From Nocardioides szechwanensis (GTDB lineage Bacteria > Actinomycetota > Actinomycetes > Propionibacteriales > Nocardioidaceae), in contig NZ_FNIC01000008.1 in assembly GCF_900103935.1 (NCBI RefSeq), forward strand, positions 124,001 to 188,000: 64,000 nt of DNA. The letters run 5' to 3'. Made by a program: the position numbers and the translations under genes. The notes below the pieces were generated by a model. It searched no databases and was not told the DNA's origin. It saw only the letters and a program-made list of their open reading frames with translations. Below are positions 39,502 through 48,700 of the stretch, in pieces; the first letter of the stretch is position 1; the number at the start of each line of letters is the position of its first letter.

Positions 39502-40398
39502 TCAGAGGATCGGCGAGAAGGGCTCCGTGCCGTTGGCCAGGGCCAGACCCGCGATGGTGCCGTGGGCCTGGGCGTAGGCCAGCTCGCGGCTCAGGTCGCC
39601 GACGCCGTTGGAGGCGGGCAGCGGCGCGATGGCGAGCGTGGACAGGGTGCCGAGCGCGCGGCCGGTGCCGTCGAGGAAGGCCGAGCCGGAGTCACCGGGG
39701 ACGCCGGGGCTCACGGTGTAGACCGGGTGGGTCCAGCCGCTGCCGGTGGTGCCCAGGCTGATGCCCTGCTTCGGCGAGAGCTCCTCGATGCCGAAGCGGA
39801 TGCCGGAGTTGCCGTAGCTGAAGACGTCGTCGCCGGCGGCGGTGCCGGTGCTGTTGATGCCGGTCGGGCCGCCCCAGAACGGGATGCTCGGGTTGACCTT
39901 GGAGACGTCAGCGGCGTCGACCTTCACCAGGGCGAAGTCGTTGTAGGCGCACGTGTCGGCATTGGACTCGCCGCGGGCCTGCATGGTGAGCCAGGAGCTG
40001 TAGACCAGGGTGCCGGCGCCGACCTGCGTGCCGGAGCTCAGGAGCGAGCCGCCGCGGTTGAAGGTGACCCGGGTGCCCAGGGGCAGGGAGTCGGCCAGGC
40101 AGCCGTCGGTGTCGGTGGCCTCGCCGGTGCTCGCGCAGTGCGCGGCCTGGCCGAGGTAGACGTTGCCCGCACCGTCGGTGAAGACGAAGTTGGCCGTGCA
40201 CTGTCCGCTGCCGGCAGTGTTGGTCTGGACGCCCGGCGTGATCGCGGCGGTCGCGGCGGGAGCCCAGGCGACGGTCACGTTGCGGGCGGGCTTCGCCTCG
40301 GCGGCGGTCGGAGCCGCGATCATCGAGACACCCAGAGCGGTGCTGGCGGCGGCTGCGGCGAGGCCGGCGAGGCGGCGCTTGGTGTGGGAGACGTGCAT
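39502..40398 (-). CDS. secreted S1-type serine protease
   Basis: A 298-residue exported trypsin-fold protein. The signal peptide is MHVSHTKRRLAGLAAAAAST... with likely cleavage after AEA near residue 35. The catalytic His is in GQAAHCAS near residue 87, the Asp in YNDFALVKVD and the Ser in VPGDSGSAFLDG near residue 243. Several Cys pairs suit an extracellular enzyme. The natural substrate is unknown. It has AGGAGGG ten bases before the ATG and is monocistronic, flanked by two strong terminators. It sits as an extra gene between the MoxR operon and moeZ. Confidence 0.9.
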   Translation of the reverse strand: MHVSHTKRRLAGLAAAAASTALGVSMIAAPTAAEAKPARNVTVAWAPAATAAITPGVQTNTAGSGQCTANFVFTDGAGNVYLGQAAHCASTGEATDTDGCLADSLPLGTRVTFNRGGSLLSSGTQVGAGTLVYSSWLTMQARGESNADTCAYNDFALVKVDAADVSKVNPSIPFWGGPTGINSTGTAAGDDVFSYGNSGIRFGIEELSPKQGISLGTTGSGWTHPVYTVSPGVPGDSGSAFLDGTGRALGTLSTLAIAPLPASNGVGDLSRELAYAQAHGTIAGLALANGTEPFSPIL

Positions 40399-40482
40399 CT
40401 GGTGATAACCCTCCTGATTTAGGGTCGGCAGCGTTGCCGAGAGTCCTGTCCAGGGCACAACTAGGGAGTCCCCAACGGGTTA

Positions 40483-40514
40483 CGCCCGCCTAGTCACAAA
40501 TGACTAGACGGGCG
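40483..40514. terminator. terminator downstream of moeZ
   Basis: A long stem CGCCCG-C-CTAGTCA / TGACTAG-A-CGGGCG with loop CAAA and one mismatch, 22 bases after the moeZ stop on the minus strand. It separates moeZ from the protease promoter. Confidence 0.8.
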
Positions 40515-40536
40515 CCCGGTAATCAGGAGATTTTAC

Positions 40537-41763
40537 TCAGTACGACGGCTGGCTGGGGTCGACCTGGTTGACCCAGGCAACCACCCCGCCGCCGACGTGC
40601 ACCGCGTCGGCGTACCCCGCACCCTTGACGATGGCGAGGGTCTCCGCGGAGCGCACGCCCGACTTGCAGTGCATGACGATCTGCTTGCCAGCGTCGACAG
40701 AGGGGAGCTGCGCTAGTGCAGTTCCGTTGAGGAAGTCCCCCTTGGGGATCAGCACGGAGCCGGGGATCCGGTTGATCTCGAACTCGTTGGGCTCGCGCAC
40801 GTCGACCAGGACGAAGTCGCGGGCACCCTCCTCGCGCTCCTTGAGCATGTGCTCGAGCTGGATCACCGAGATCGTCGAGCCGGCGGCCGCGTCGGCGGCC
40901 TCCTCGGAGATCGCGCCGCAGAAGGCCTCGTAGTCGATCAACTCGGTGACGGTGGCGTGGTCGCCGCAGAGGGCGCAGTTGGGGTCCTTGCGCACCTTGA
41001 GCTTGCGCCACTCGAGCTCGAGGGCGTCGTAGATGACCAGCTTGCCGACGGCGGGGTCACCGATGCCGGTGAGCAGCTTGATCGCCTCGTTGACCTGGAT
41101 CGAGCCGATCTGCGCGCACAGGACGCCGAGCACGCCGCCCTCGGCGCAGCTCGGGACCATGCCCGGCGGCGGGGGCTCGGGGTAGAGGCAGCGGTAGCAC
41201 GGAGCGTCGATGCTCTCGCCGTTCTCGTCGGTGGCGTGCGGCCAGAAGACCGACGCCTGGCCGTCGAAGCGGTAGATCGAGCCCCACACGTAGGGGATCT
41301 TCAGGAAGTACGCCGCGTCGTTGACCATGTAGCGCGTCGCGAAGTTGTCGGTGCCGTCGACGATCAGGTCGTAGCCCTCGAAGACCTGGAGCACGTTGTC
41401 GTTGTCGAGGCGCTCCTCGTGGAGGACCACGTTGATGTAGGGGTTGATCTCGGCGATCGACTCCTTGGCCGACAGGCCCTTCGGCTTGTCGATGTCGCTG
41501 ACGCCGTGGATGACCTGACGCTGCAGGTTGGACTCGTCGACGGTGTCGAACTCGGCGATGCCGAGCGTGCCGACACCGGCCGCGGCGAGGTAGAGCAGCG
41601 CGGGGCTGCCGAGGCCACCGGCGCCGATCACGAGCACCTTGGCGTTCTTCAGCCGCTTCTGCCCGGTCATGCCCACGTCGGGGATGATCAGGTGCCGGCT
41701 GTAGCGGCGTACCTCGTCGATGGTCAGCTCATCGGCGGGCGCGACCAGCGCGGGAAGGCTCAC
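40537..41763 (-). CDS. moeZ: adenylyltransferase/sulfurtransferase MoeZ
   Basis: A 408-residue fusion of a MoeB/ThiF-type E1-like adenylyltransferase and a C-terminal rhodanese domain. The nucleotide loop is VIGAGGLGSPALLYLAAAGVG near residue 45, the zinc cysteines are CYRC and CALC, and the rhodanese active site is VMHCKSGVRSAE near residue 365. It adenylates and thiocarboxylates small ubiquitin-like sulfur carriers for molybdopterin, cysteine and thio-cofactor synthesis. That also serves the molybdenum hydroxylase encoded in this window. The GTG start has AGGAG six bases upstream. It is divergent from the TetR gene. Confidence 0.95.
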   Translation of the reverse strand: MSLPALVAPADELTIDEVRRYSRHLIIPDVGMTGQKRLKNAKVLVIGAGGLGSPALLYLAAAGVGTLGIAEFDTVDESNLQRQVIHGVSDIDKPKGLSAKESIAEINPYINVVLHEERLDNDNVLQVFEGYDLIVDGTDNFATRYMVNDAAYFLKIPYVWGSIYRFDGQASVFWPHATDENGESIDAPCYRCLYPEPPPPGMVPSCAEGGVLGVLCAQIGSIQVNEAIKLLTGIGDPAVGKLVIYDALELEWRKLKVRKDPNCALCGDHATVTELIDYEAFCGAISEEAADAAAGSTISVIQLEHMLKEREEGARDFVLVDVREPNEFEINRIPGSVLIPKGDFLNGTALAQLPSVDAGKQIVMHCKSGVRSAETLAIVKGAGYADAVHVGGGVVAWVNQVDPSQPSY

Positions 41764-41896
41764 GGCATAGCTCCTCGGTGCAGGTGTGGTGCGTGTGGGT
41801 GTCTCCGGTCCAACGCGAGGACCTCCCTTCATGTTCCCCGCACGACGCGTGCCCGGGGCGCCGCGTCCCGTCATCCGGACCTTCGCTCCCAACGAG

Positions 41897-41902
41897 TAGG
41901 CT
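41897..41902 (+). promoter_or_regulatory. TAGGCT -10 box of the TetR-type regulator gene
   Basis: TAGGCT lies about 56 bases before the GTG start in the 194-bp gap between moeZ and the regulator. No convincing -35 or operator palindrome was seen. Confidence 0.35.
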
Positions 41903-41957
41903 CGCCAGCGGCAGTGAGACCGCCGACATGTAGTAGGCCCGACGTGAGGGGAACTCG

Positions 41958-42596
41958 GTGAGCGCAGGGCAGTACGACGTCGAGGGTGCCCGCCCCCGCG
42001 GCGCCCGCATGCCCCGGCGCGAACGCCGCGCCCAGCTGCTCTCGTCGGCGCTCGAGATCTTCGTCGCGCAGGGCTACCACGCGGCCGCGATGGACGACAT
42101 CGCCGAGCGCGCCGGCGTCTCCAAACCGGTGCTCTACCAGCACTTCCCCGGCAAGCTGGAGCTCTACCTCGCGCTGCTCGACAACGCCTGCGACCAGATC
42201 ATCGAGAACTGCCGCCTCGCGCTCGACTCCACCCACGACAACAAGCTGCGCGTCGGCGCGACCGTCGACGCGTTCTTCGAGTACGTCGCGCTCGACACCG
42301 GCGCGTTCCGGCTGGTCTTCGAGTCCGACCTGACCAACGAGCCAGCCGTGCGCGAGCACGTCGAGCGGGTCACGACCGAGTGCGCGGCGCTGATCGCCCA
42401 CGTCATCCGTGACGACACCGGCCTGCCCGACGACGCGTCGTACCTGCTGGCCGTCTCGCTGGTGGGAATGGCCCAGGTCAGCGCGCGGTTCTGGCTCAAG
42501 GACGCCGGGGCCATCCCCCGCTCCGACGCCGCCGCGCTCGTCTCGGCCCTCGCCTGGCGTGGGATCCGCGGCTACCCCAAGACCGACGAACACTGA
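41958..42596 (+). CDS. TetR family transcriptional regulator
   Basis: A 212-residue TetR-type repressor. The N-terminal helix-turn-helix is RRAQLLSSALEIFVAQGYHAAAMDDIAERAGVSKPVLYQHFPGK (residues about 22-66, given as landmarks AAMDDIAERAGVSKPVLYQH). The rest is an all-helical ligand/dimer domain. Its location between moeZ and DUF3107 corresponds to the conserved actinobacterial regulator of this neighbourhood (mycobacterial Rv3208-like, from memory). GAGGGGA precedes the GTG. Ligand and targets are unknown. Confidence 0.9.
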   Translation: MSAGQYDVEGARPRGARMPRRERRAQLLSSALEIFVAQGYHAAAMDDIAERAGVSKPVLYQHFPGKLELYLALLDNACDQIIENCRLALDSTHDNKLRVGATVDAFFEYVALDTGAFRLVFESDLTNEPAVREHVERVTTECAALIAHVIRDDTGLPDDASYLLAVSLVGMAQVSARFWLKDAGAIPRSDAAALVSALAWRGIRGYPKTDEH

Positions 42597-42622
42597 GAAG
42601 CACAAGCAGAAGGAGACGACCT

Positions 42623-42847
42623 GTGGAGGTCAAGATCGGCGTCCAGTACGCATCCCGCGAGTTGGTCGTGGAGACCGACGAGACGGCTGAGGCGGTCGAG
42701 AAGCTGGTCGCCGACGCGCTGTCCGGTGACGGCGGCGTGTTCGCCCTCAACGACAACAAGGGCCGCCGCATCATCGTCCCCGGCGCCAAGATCGCCTACG
42801 TCGAGCTCGGCCGCGCCGCCGGCGGACACGTGGGTTTCCGCTCCTGA
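42623..42847 (+). CDS. DUF3107 small conserved protein
   Basis: A 74-residue protein (MEVKIGVQYASRELVVE...) of the actinobacteria-specific DUF3107 family, a compact alpha/beta fold. Its landmarks are an acidic middle (DALSGDGGVFALND), KGRRIIVPGAKIAYVELG and a glycine-rich end. The function is unknown, although it is almost always found beside this TetR gene and rhlE. GAAGGAG gives a good ribosome binding site for the GTG. It follows the TetR gene by 26 bases, suggesting one transcript. Confidence 0.88.
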   Translation: MEVKIGVQYASRELVVETDETAEAVEKLVADALSGDGGVFALNDNKGRRIIVPGAKIAYVELGRAAGGHVGFRS

Positions 42848-42854
42848 TCAGTCC

Positions 42855-43556
42855 CTAGCTGGCGAGGCCGAGCTCGGCCATGCGCTCGCCATGGCGGTCG
42901 GTCAGGCGGGTGAACATCCGCCCGATCGCGGCCAGGTCGAGGCCGGGGCGGTCGATGCCGCCGGCGAGCAGGGCGGTGAGGGCGTCACGGTCGGCGGCGA
43001 CCTGCTGGGCCTGGATCAGCGCCTCCCCCATCAGCCGGCGGCCCCAGAGGGCCAGCCGCCCGGCCAGCCGTGGGTCGGCGGCAATGGCCTCGCGGACCGC
43101 CTCGACGACGAACGCCGAGTTGCTCTCGGTGTCGACCGACGAGACGACGAGGTCGCGGGTGTCGTGGTCGAGGTAGGCCGCGATCTCGCGGTAGAAGTCG
43201 TTGGCCAGCCCGTCGCCGACGTACGCCTTGACCAGGCCCTCGGACCAGTCGGCCGGGGCGGTGTGGGCGTGAAAGAGGTCGATCGCGGAGCGGAACGGTG
43301 CCATCGCCGCGAACGGGTCGGCGCCGAGCTCGGTGATCCGGTCGCGCAGGGCCTGCACCTTGTGGAGCTCGGCCGCCGCCATGCTCGCGAGGGCCAGCTT
43401 GTCCTCGAGCGTCGGGGCGAGCTTTGCGTCCTCGGCGAGCCGCTCGAACGCCGAGATCTCGCCGTACGCGATCACGCCCAGCAGGTCGACCACGGCCTCG
43501 CGATAGGCCGGGTCTGCGAAGGCCACCGGGGCGTCGATCTCGGGAGATGCAGGCAT
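42855..43556 (-). CDS. ferritin-like-fold protein (MiaE-like hydroxylase family)
   Basis: A 233-residue four-helix ferritin-like protein. Carboxylate/His ligands expected for a di-iron site occur in GEISAFERLAEDAK and ASMAAAELHKVQALRDRI and in the later helices around EAVREA and LMGEALIQAQQ. The family is annotated as ferritin-like or tRNA hydroxylase-like in actinobacteria; real activity is unproven. It converges with DUF3107, with a gap of seven bases, and is divergent from rhlE, as in the conserved neighbourhood. Confidence 0.82.
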   Translation of the reverse strand: MPASPEIDAPVAFADPAYREAVVDLLGVIAYGEISAFERLAEDAKLAPTLEDKLALASMAAAELHKVQALRDRITELGADPFAAMAPFRSAIDLFHAHTAPADWSEGLVKAYVGDGLANDFYREIAAYLDHDTRDLVVSSVDTESNSAFVVEAVREAIAADPRLAGRLALWGRRLMGEALIQAQQVAADRDALTALLAGGIDRPGLDLAAIGRMFTRLTDRHGERMAELGLAS

Positions 43557-43690
43557 GGCACGACCCTACCGATAGACTGAACTCACTTGCGCCGCCTCCG
43601 GCGGCCCGTATGTGCGCGGCTACGTGTGAATTAGCCGCAACCGAATTCGACTCGGCTTGACTGGCTGATCCCACACGAAAGCGAAAGACA

Positions 43691-45223
43691 CTGACTTCCA
43701 TCACCTTCCGCGAGCTCGGCGTACTGCCCGAGATCTGCGACGCCCTCGACCGCGCCGGCATCACCACCCCGTTCGCGATCCAGGAGATGACCCTCTCGGT
43801 TGCCCTCATGGGCACCGACCTCATCGGCCAGGCCCGCACGGGCACCGGCAAGACCCTCGCCTTCGGCATCCCGGTGATGCAGCGCAGCGTCGTGTCGACC
43901 GACAAGGCCTACGACAACCTGCCGCAGGGCAAGCCGCAGGCGCTGATCGTGGCCCCGACCCGTGAGCTCGCGCTCCAGGTCTCCAACGACCTCCACCTCG
44001 CCAGCAAGGACCTCGGTCTCCGGGTCCTGACGGTCTACGGCGGCGTCGGCTACGACACCCAGCTCGACACGCTCGAGTCCGGCGTCGACATCGTCGTCGG
44101 CACTCCGGGTCGTCTCATCGACCTCGCCAACCGCAAGGCGCTCGACCTGTCCCACGTGCACGCGGTCGTCCTCGACGAGGCCGACGAGATGCTCGACCTG
44201 GGCTTCCTCCCCGACGTGCAGCGCCTGCTCAGCATGACCCCCGAGACCCGGCAGACGATGCTGTTCTCGGCCACCATGCCGGCCGCGATCGTGGCGCTGG
44301 CGCGCACCCACATGCGCCACCCGATGAACATCCGCGCCGAGTCGTCGTACGACACCACGATGGTGCCCGCGACCGCGCAGTTCATCTACCTGGCCCACGA
44401 CCTCGACAAGCCCGAGATCATCGGCCGCGTCCTCCAGGCCGAAGACGCCGGCAAGATCATCGTCTTCACCCGCACCAAGCGTCAGGCCCAGCGCGTCGCC
44501 GACGACCTGGCCGAGCGCGGGTTCAGCACCAGCCCCCTCCATGGCGACATGGCGCAGGTCGCGCGCGAGAAGGCGCTCGCGAAGTTCCGCGAGGACAAGA
44601 TCCGCGTGCTCGTCGCGACCGACGTCGCCGCCCGCGGCATCGACGTCGCCGGCGTCTCCCACGTCATCAACTACACCTGCCCCGAGGACGACAAGACCTA
44701 TGTCCACCGCATCGGCCGCACCGGCCGCGCGGGCGCCTCGGGCATCGCGATCACGTTCGTCGACTGGGCCGACCTCACCCGGTGGAAGGTCATCAACAAG
44801 ACCCTCGACCTGCCCTTCCCGGACCCGCAGGAGACCTACTCCACCTCGGACCACCTCTACCACGACCAGGGCATCCCGCCGGGCACGAAGGGTCGCATCG
44901 TCGACGCCGCCCCGGTCGAGCGCAAGCCGCGCGAGGACCGTGGTGGCGACCGTGACCGCGGCGACCGCCGTGGTGGCAGTGGCGGGGGTGGCGACCGTGC
45001 CCCGCGCAGCCGTGGCGACCGTGACCGCGGCCGGACCCGCACCCGCAGCACCGCCTCCTCCTCTGAGGCCGCCCCGGCCACCGAGGCCCCGGCCCGCTCG
45101 TCCGAGGCTGCTTCCTCCGACGCGCCTGCCGGCGCGTCCCGCTCGCGCAACCGTCGTCGTCGCTCGCGCGGCGGCAGCGGTGGTGGCTCCGGCGACGCCG
45201 GCGCCACCCAGCAGCCCGCCTGA
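43691..45223 (+). CDS. rhlE: DEAD-box RNA helicase RhlE-type, apparently starting at CTG
   Basis: A 510-residue DEAD-box helicase. The Q motif is GITTPFAIQE, motif I ARTGTGKT, Ia PTRELALQ, Ib GTPGRL, II DEAD, III SAT, then VFTRTKRQAQ, ARGIDVAG and HRIGRTGR. The C-terminal about 110 residues are an Arg/Gly/Asp- and Ser/Ala-rich tail. It should unwind RNA in ribosome assembly or decay. The first ATG (43787) lies after the Q motif and would delete it. Upstream to an in-frame stop at 43658 there is no ATG, GTG or TTG. A CTG (LTSITFRELGVLPE) is therefore the best start, with GAAAG upstream. The start is the main doubt. Confidence 0.88.
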   Translation: MTSITFRELGVLPEICDALDRAGITTPFAIQEMTLSVALMGTDLIGQARTGTGKTLAFGIPVMQRSVVSTDKAYDNLPQGKPQALIVAPTRELALQVSNDLHLASKDLGLRVLTVYGGVGYDTQLDTLESGVDIVVGTPGRLIDLANRKALDLSHVHAVVLDEADEMLDLGFLPDVQRLLSMTPETRQTMLFSATMPAAIVALARTHMRHPMNIRAESSYDTTMVPATAQFIYLAHDLDKPEIIGRVLQAEDAGKIIVFTRTKRQAQRVADDLAERGFSTSPLHGDMAQVAREKALAKFREDKIRVLVATDVAARGIDVAGVSHVINYTCPEDDKTYVHRIGRTGRAGASGIAITFVDWADLTRWKVINKTLDLPFPDPQETYSTSDHLYHDQGIPPGTKGRIVDAAPVERKPREDRGGDRDRGDRRGGSGGGGDRAPRSRGDRDRGRTRTRSTASSSEAAPATEAPARSSEAASSDAPAGASRSRNRRRRSRGGSGGGSGDAGATQQPA

Positions 45224-45257
45224 CCTCGTCCCTTCGACTACCCCTCGGGAGCCCCTG

Positions 45258-45497
45258 ATGGCCACGTATGACGCCAACCTCCAGGCCGCGGTCGACGCCA
45301 CGTCCATCGCCAAGTCCATGCGCGAGACCGACGACCTCGTCGAGTTCCTGCGTGAGCAGCTCCACGAGCGGGACATCGAGACCAAGGACGAGGCTTGGCT
45401 CAAGCACACCGTCGAGAAGATCCACGAAGACACCAACTACATGATCGACAGCGAACCGTCCGACTACGAGCGCCCCGAGCCGCAACTCCCCCGCTAG
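45258..45497 (+). CDS. conserved hypothetical small protein downstream of rhlE
   Basis: A 79-residue, strongly acidic and helical protein (MATYDANLQAAVDATSIAKSM..., REQLHERDIETKDEAWLKH, ending PEPQLPR). I do not recognise a domain. Coding is supported by GGGAG eight bases before the ATG, third-position GC bias and a position 34 bases after rhlE. It may be co-transcribed with rhlE. A hairpin follows its stop. Confidence 0.65.
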   Translation: MATYDANLQAAVDATSIAKSMRETDDLVEFLREQLHERDIETKDEAWLKHTVEKIHEDTNYMIDSEPSDYERPEPQLPR

Positions 45498-45514
45498 CCC
45501 CTGTCGGCAGCTGG

Positions 45515-45546
45515 GTTGATGCGATGAGACGGCTCAACGCATCGAC
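45515..45546. terminator. hairpin after the small rhlE-linked gene
   Basis: GTTGATGCG...CGCATCGAC forms a nine-base stem with one G-T pair and a 14-base loop, 18 bases after the stop codon. It is a possible terminator. The remaining bases to 45700 hold nothing I can identify. Confidence 0.45.
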
Positions 45547-45702
45547 TCACTCGTACGCCGCATCCTGGCGCTGCCTCGGGATTGTGGATCGTCCGGTGGT
45601 GTCTGTGACTCGCTCAACGAAGAAGCCGTGCCCGTGGCAGACAGGCGCGATTGGGGATGTGAGACTGTAACGCCCGATCTTGAGCTCGGCTCCACTGGCT
45701 GA

Positions 45703-45719
45703 GGAGCGGGATACGCTCC
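45703..45719 (+). promoter_or_regulatory. palindrome over the -10 box of the FtsX-type exporter operon
   Basis: GGAGCG-GGATA-CGCTCC is a perfect six-base inverted repeat that contains TACGCT, a good -10 box, 30 bases before the start codon. A palindrome on the -10 fits repression by a dimeric regulator. No regulator gene is next to it. Confidence 0.5.
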
Positions 45720-45747
45720 CGCGACCGCACAACGACAGGATGTGCCC

Positions 45748-48700
45748 ATGTGGGGCTGGCGATCCCGGCGCGCTTCGAGGTGGTCACCCATCCGCTTCGC
45801 GCGGCAGTCGGCCTTGGGGCACCGGCGCGGGCAGACGCTGGCGCTGGTCGGGGTCTCGGCGCTGATCACGGCGTGCACCGCGTTCACGCCCGTCTATGAC
45901 CGGGCGATGCAGCAGGCGCTCGTCGACACGCTGCTGGCCAACGCGAGCGCCGCTGAGAACTCCGTGACGATCAAGTCGGAGTCGGCGGTCACGGCGGGCG
46001 GGGCGACGGAGGCTCGGGACCCTCGCAACCTCCAGGCCATGGTCCCGCGCGACGTGGCCGCGGAGCTCGAACCACTCGTGCTGGGCCGTACGGCGGTCGT
46101 CGCTCCGGTCGCCGGCGACGTACCCCCGACCGGGCCACTCGTGTGGCGCGACGGCGCGTGCGAGCACGTTCGCGTCCTGAGCGGTGAGTGTCCTGACGCG
46201 GCCGGCGAGATCCTGATCAGCGAGGCCGACGTCGACAACTTCGGGCTGACGATCGGGTCGGCCTCGACGGTGCGGCCGGCAGAGGACGGGCCGGGGGTGC
46301 GGCTCGAGGTCGTCGGCACCTATGCGCCGAGTGACGAGGAGTGGTGGCAGGGCGAGACGCTGGTCGGCATCTCCATCGTCTTCCGCGGCAACGAACCCAC
46401 TGCCGCCCACGACGCCTGGCTGACGACCGAGGCGACCTTCGTCGACGCTCCGATCCTGCCGGGAGAGACCTCGCAGGCCGGTGCCCTCGTGCGCGCCGAG
46501 ACGGCCGGGGTCGACGAGGTTCTCGCGCTGGGCGACCGGGTACGTGAGCTGTCGCAGGACGTCGGGAGGGAGGGGCGGGACCTGCACGTCCGCACCGAGT
46601 TCGGCGCCCTGACGGAGGACGTCCGCGCGCAGACCCGGCAGGCGCACCGCACCGTGCCGCTGCTGATGGCCCCCATGGGCGTGCTGCTGGTCTTCGTCCT
46701 CTGGCTGGTGCTGGCGGCCGCGATCGAGCAGCGGCGCGGGGAGGTCGCCGTCGCGCGGCTCCGCGGCCGGGGACCCGCCGGTGCTGTGGGACTGCTGCTC
46801 ACCGAGCTGCTTCCCGTCCTCCTGCTGGGCGTCGTGCCTGGTGCGGTCATCGCGCTACTCGGGGGGTCACTCGCGAGGGCGCTGCTGCCCGGTACGGCGC
46901 CGTTCGAGGCGGGTCCCGGGTTCGCGGCCGCCGTCGTCCTCGCGGTGGCGGCCATGGTGCTGACGACGGTGATAGCCGCCGTACGCATCGCCCGCGAGCC
47001 GCTGGACGGCCTGCTGCGCGGCGGACGGCTCTCGTCGGGGCGGTGGGCGCTCGGTGCGCTCGACGCCTTCCTGATCGCCGCCGTGGGGACCGGCGTCCTC
47101 GCCTTCGTTACCGGAAGCCTCAGCGGGCCCTTCGCCCTGGCCGGGCCAGCCCTCCTGGCGCTGCTCGCCGGCCTGTTGCTGGCACACCTGGCCGCGCCCA
47201 CGGCGAGCGCGGCGGGGCGCTGGCTGCTGCGCCGGGGGCGCCTCGTCAGCGGCGTGACCCTGCTCGAGACAGGACGCCGCCGGGAGACCCGCGCGGTGAT
47301 CGCCGTGATCACCGTGGCCAGTGCCCTCGCGGTCTTCTCCGTGGACGCGCTCGACGTCGGCGACCGCAACCGCACCAATGCGAGCCAGCACGACGCCGGG
47401 GCGCCCGTGGTGCTCAGCCTTGCGAGCCGGGACCTGGACGGCGTCCGCGCGGCGCTCACCTTCGCCGACCCCAGCGGCCGCCAGGCGACGCCGGTCACGA
47501 TCTCCCGCACCACTCTCGCCGTGGAGCCGGACGCCTTCCGGCGGATCGCCTACTTCCCGCGCGGGGCGCCCACCGATGCACAGTGGCAGGCGATCGCACC
47601 CCCGGACCTGGAGCCGGTGGCGCTGACGGGTTCGCGCTTCTCGCTCACCGTGCGGCCCGATGCCCAGCTCACCTCGAAGGACGGCCTGGGCAGCGACTCC
47701 GAGGTCAACCTCGGCCTCGTGGTGACGACGGGCACCGGGACGCGCCGCACGATCCGCTTGGGCGCGCTGCCGCCGTCCGGGGAGCGCCGGATGCTCGTCG
47801 GGAACGACTCGGCGTGTGCGAGCGGCTGCCTGCTGGCGGCGGTGGAGCTCAGGTCCTCGCCGGGGGTCGAGATCGACGGCGAGCTCGACCTCGGCGATCT
47901 GCGCGTCGACGGGAGCCCCGTCCACTGGCCGTCCGCGCCCCAGGAGTGGAACCCGACCGAGACGGAGTACGCCGCGATCAGCCCGACGGCTTCGGCGTCA
48001 GACGACGCCCTGCGTCTCGTCGTGAGGGTCGGCGGCATCTATCCCGCCGAGATCACCCCGGCCTGGGTGCCGCGCACGGTCCCCGCGCTGCTGCCCGCCG
48101 ACCGCCGTGACCCCCTCGGGCTCGAGGTGACCGGCGTCGACGGCAGCGACCGGCCGGCCGAGGACGCCGGCCGGGTCACCCTGATCCCGACCATGCCCGA
48201 GCGCTCGGCGCTGGTGGACCTCGACGCGATCTCCCGCGGCGCCGAGGTCACCTTCGACGCTCATGCCGAGGTCTGGCTGCTCGACGACCCGGAGCTCGTC
48301 GATGCTGTGGTCGCCTCGCTGCGCGAGCGCGGGATCGCGGTCGCCGACGTACGCCGCTACTCGACGATCCGGCAGACGCACCAGGACACCGTCGCCACCT
48401 GGAGCCTCGCCATGGGTGCCGTGGTCGGCCCGGCCGTGATCCTGATCGCGCTGCTCATCCTGCTGGTGCTCGCCGTCACCGGCTGGCGCGACCGCGCCCG
48501 GGACCTCGCCATCCTGCGGCTGAACGGCGCCGAACGGCGTACGACCCGACGGCTGGCGGTCTGGGCCCAACTGCCGGCCATCGTGCTCGCCATCGTCATC
48601 GGCGTCGCCGCGGGCACGCTCAGCGCCGTGCTGGCGATGCCCGACGTCTCCTTCTTCCCCACCCGGCCGGAGGTGCCCGTCGTCGACCCGGCGACCTCGT

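Noticed and set aside
43787..45223. ATG at 43787 as start of the RhlE-type helicase
   Set aside because: It would remove the Q motif and the conserved FRELGV region just upstream, which are in the same open frame.
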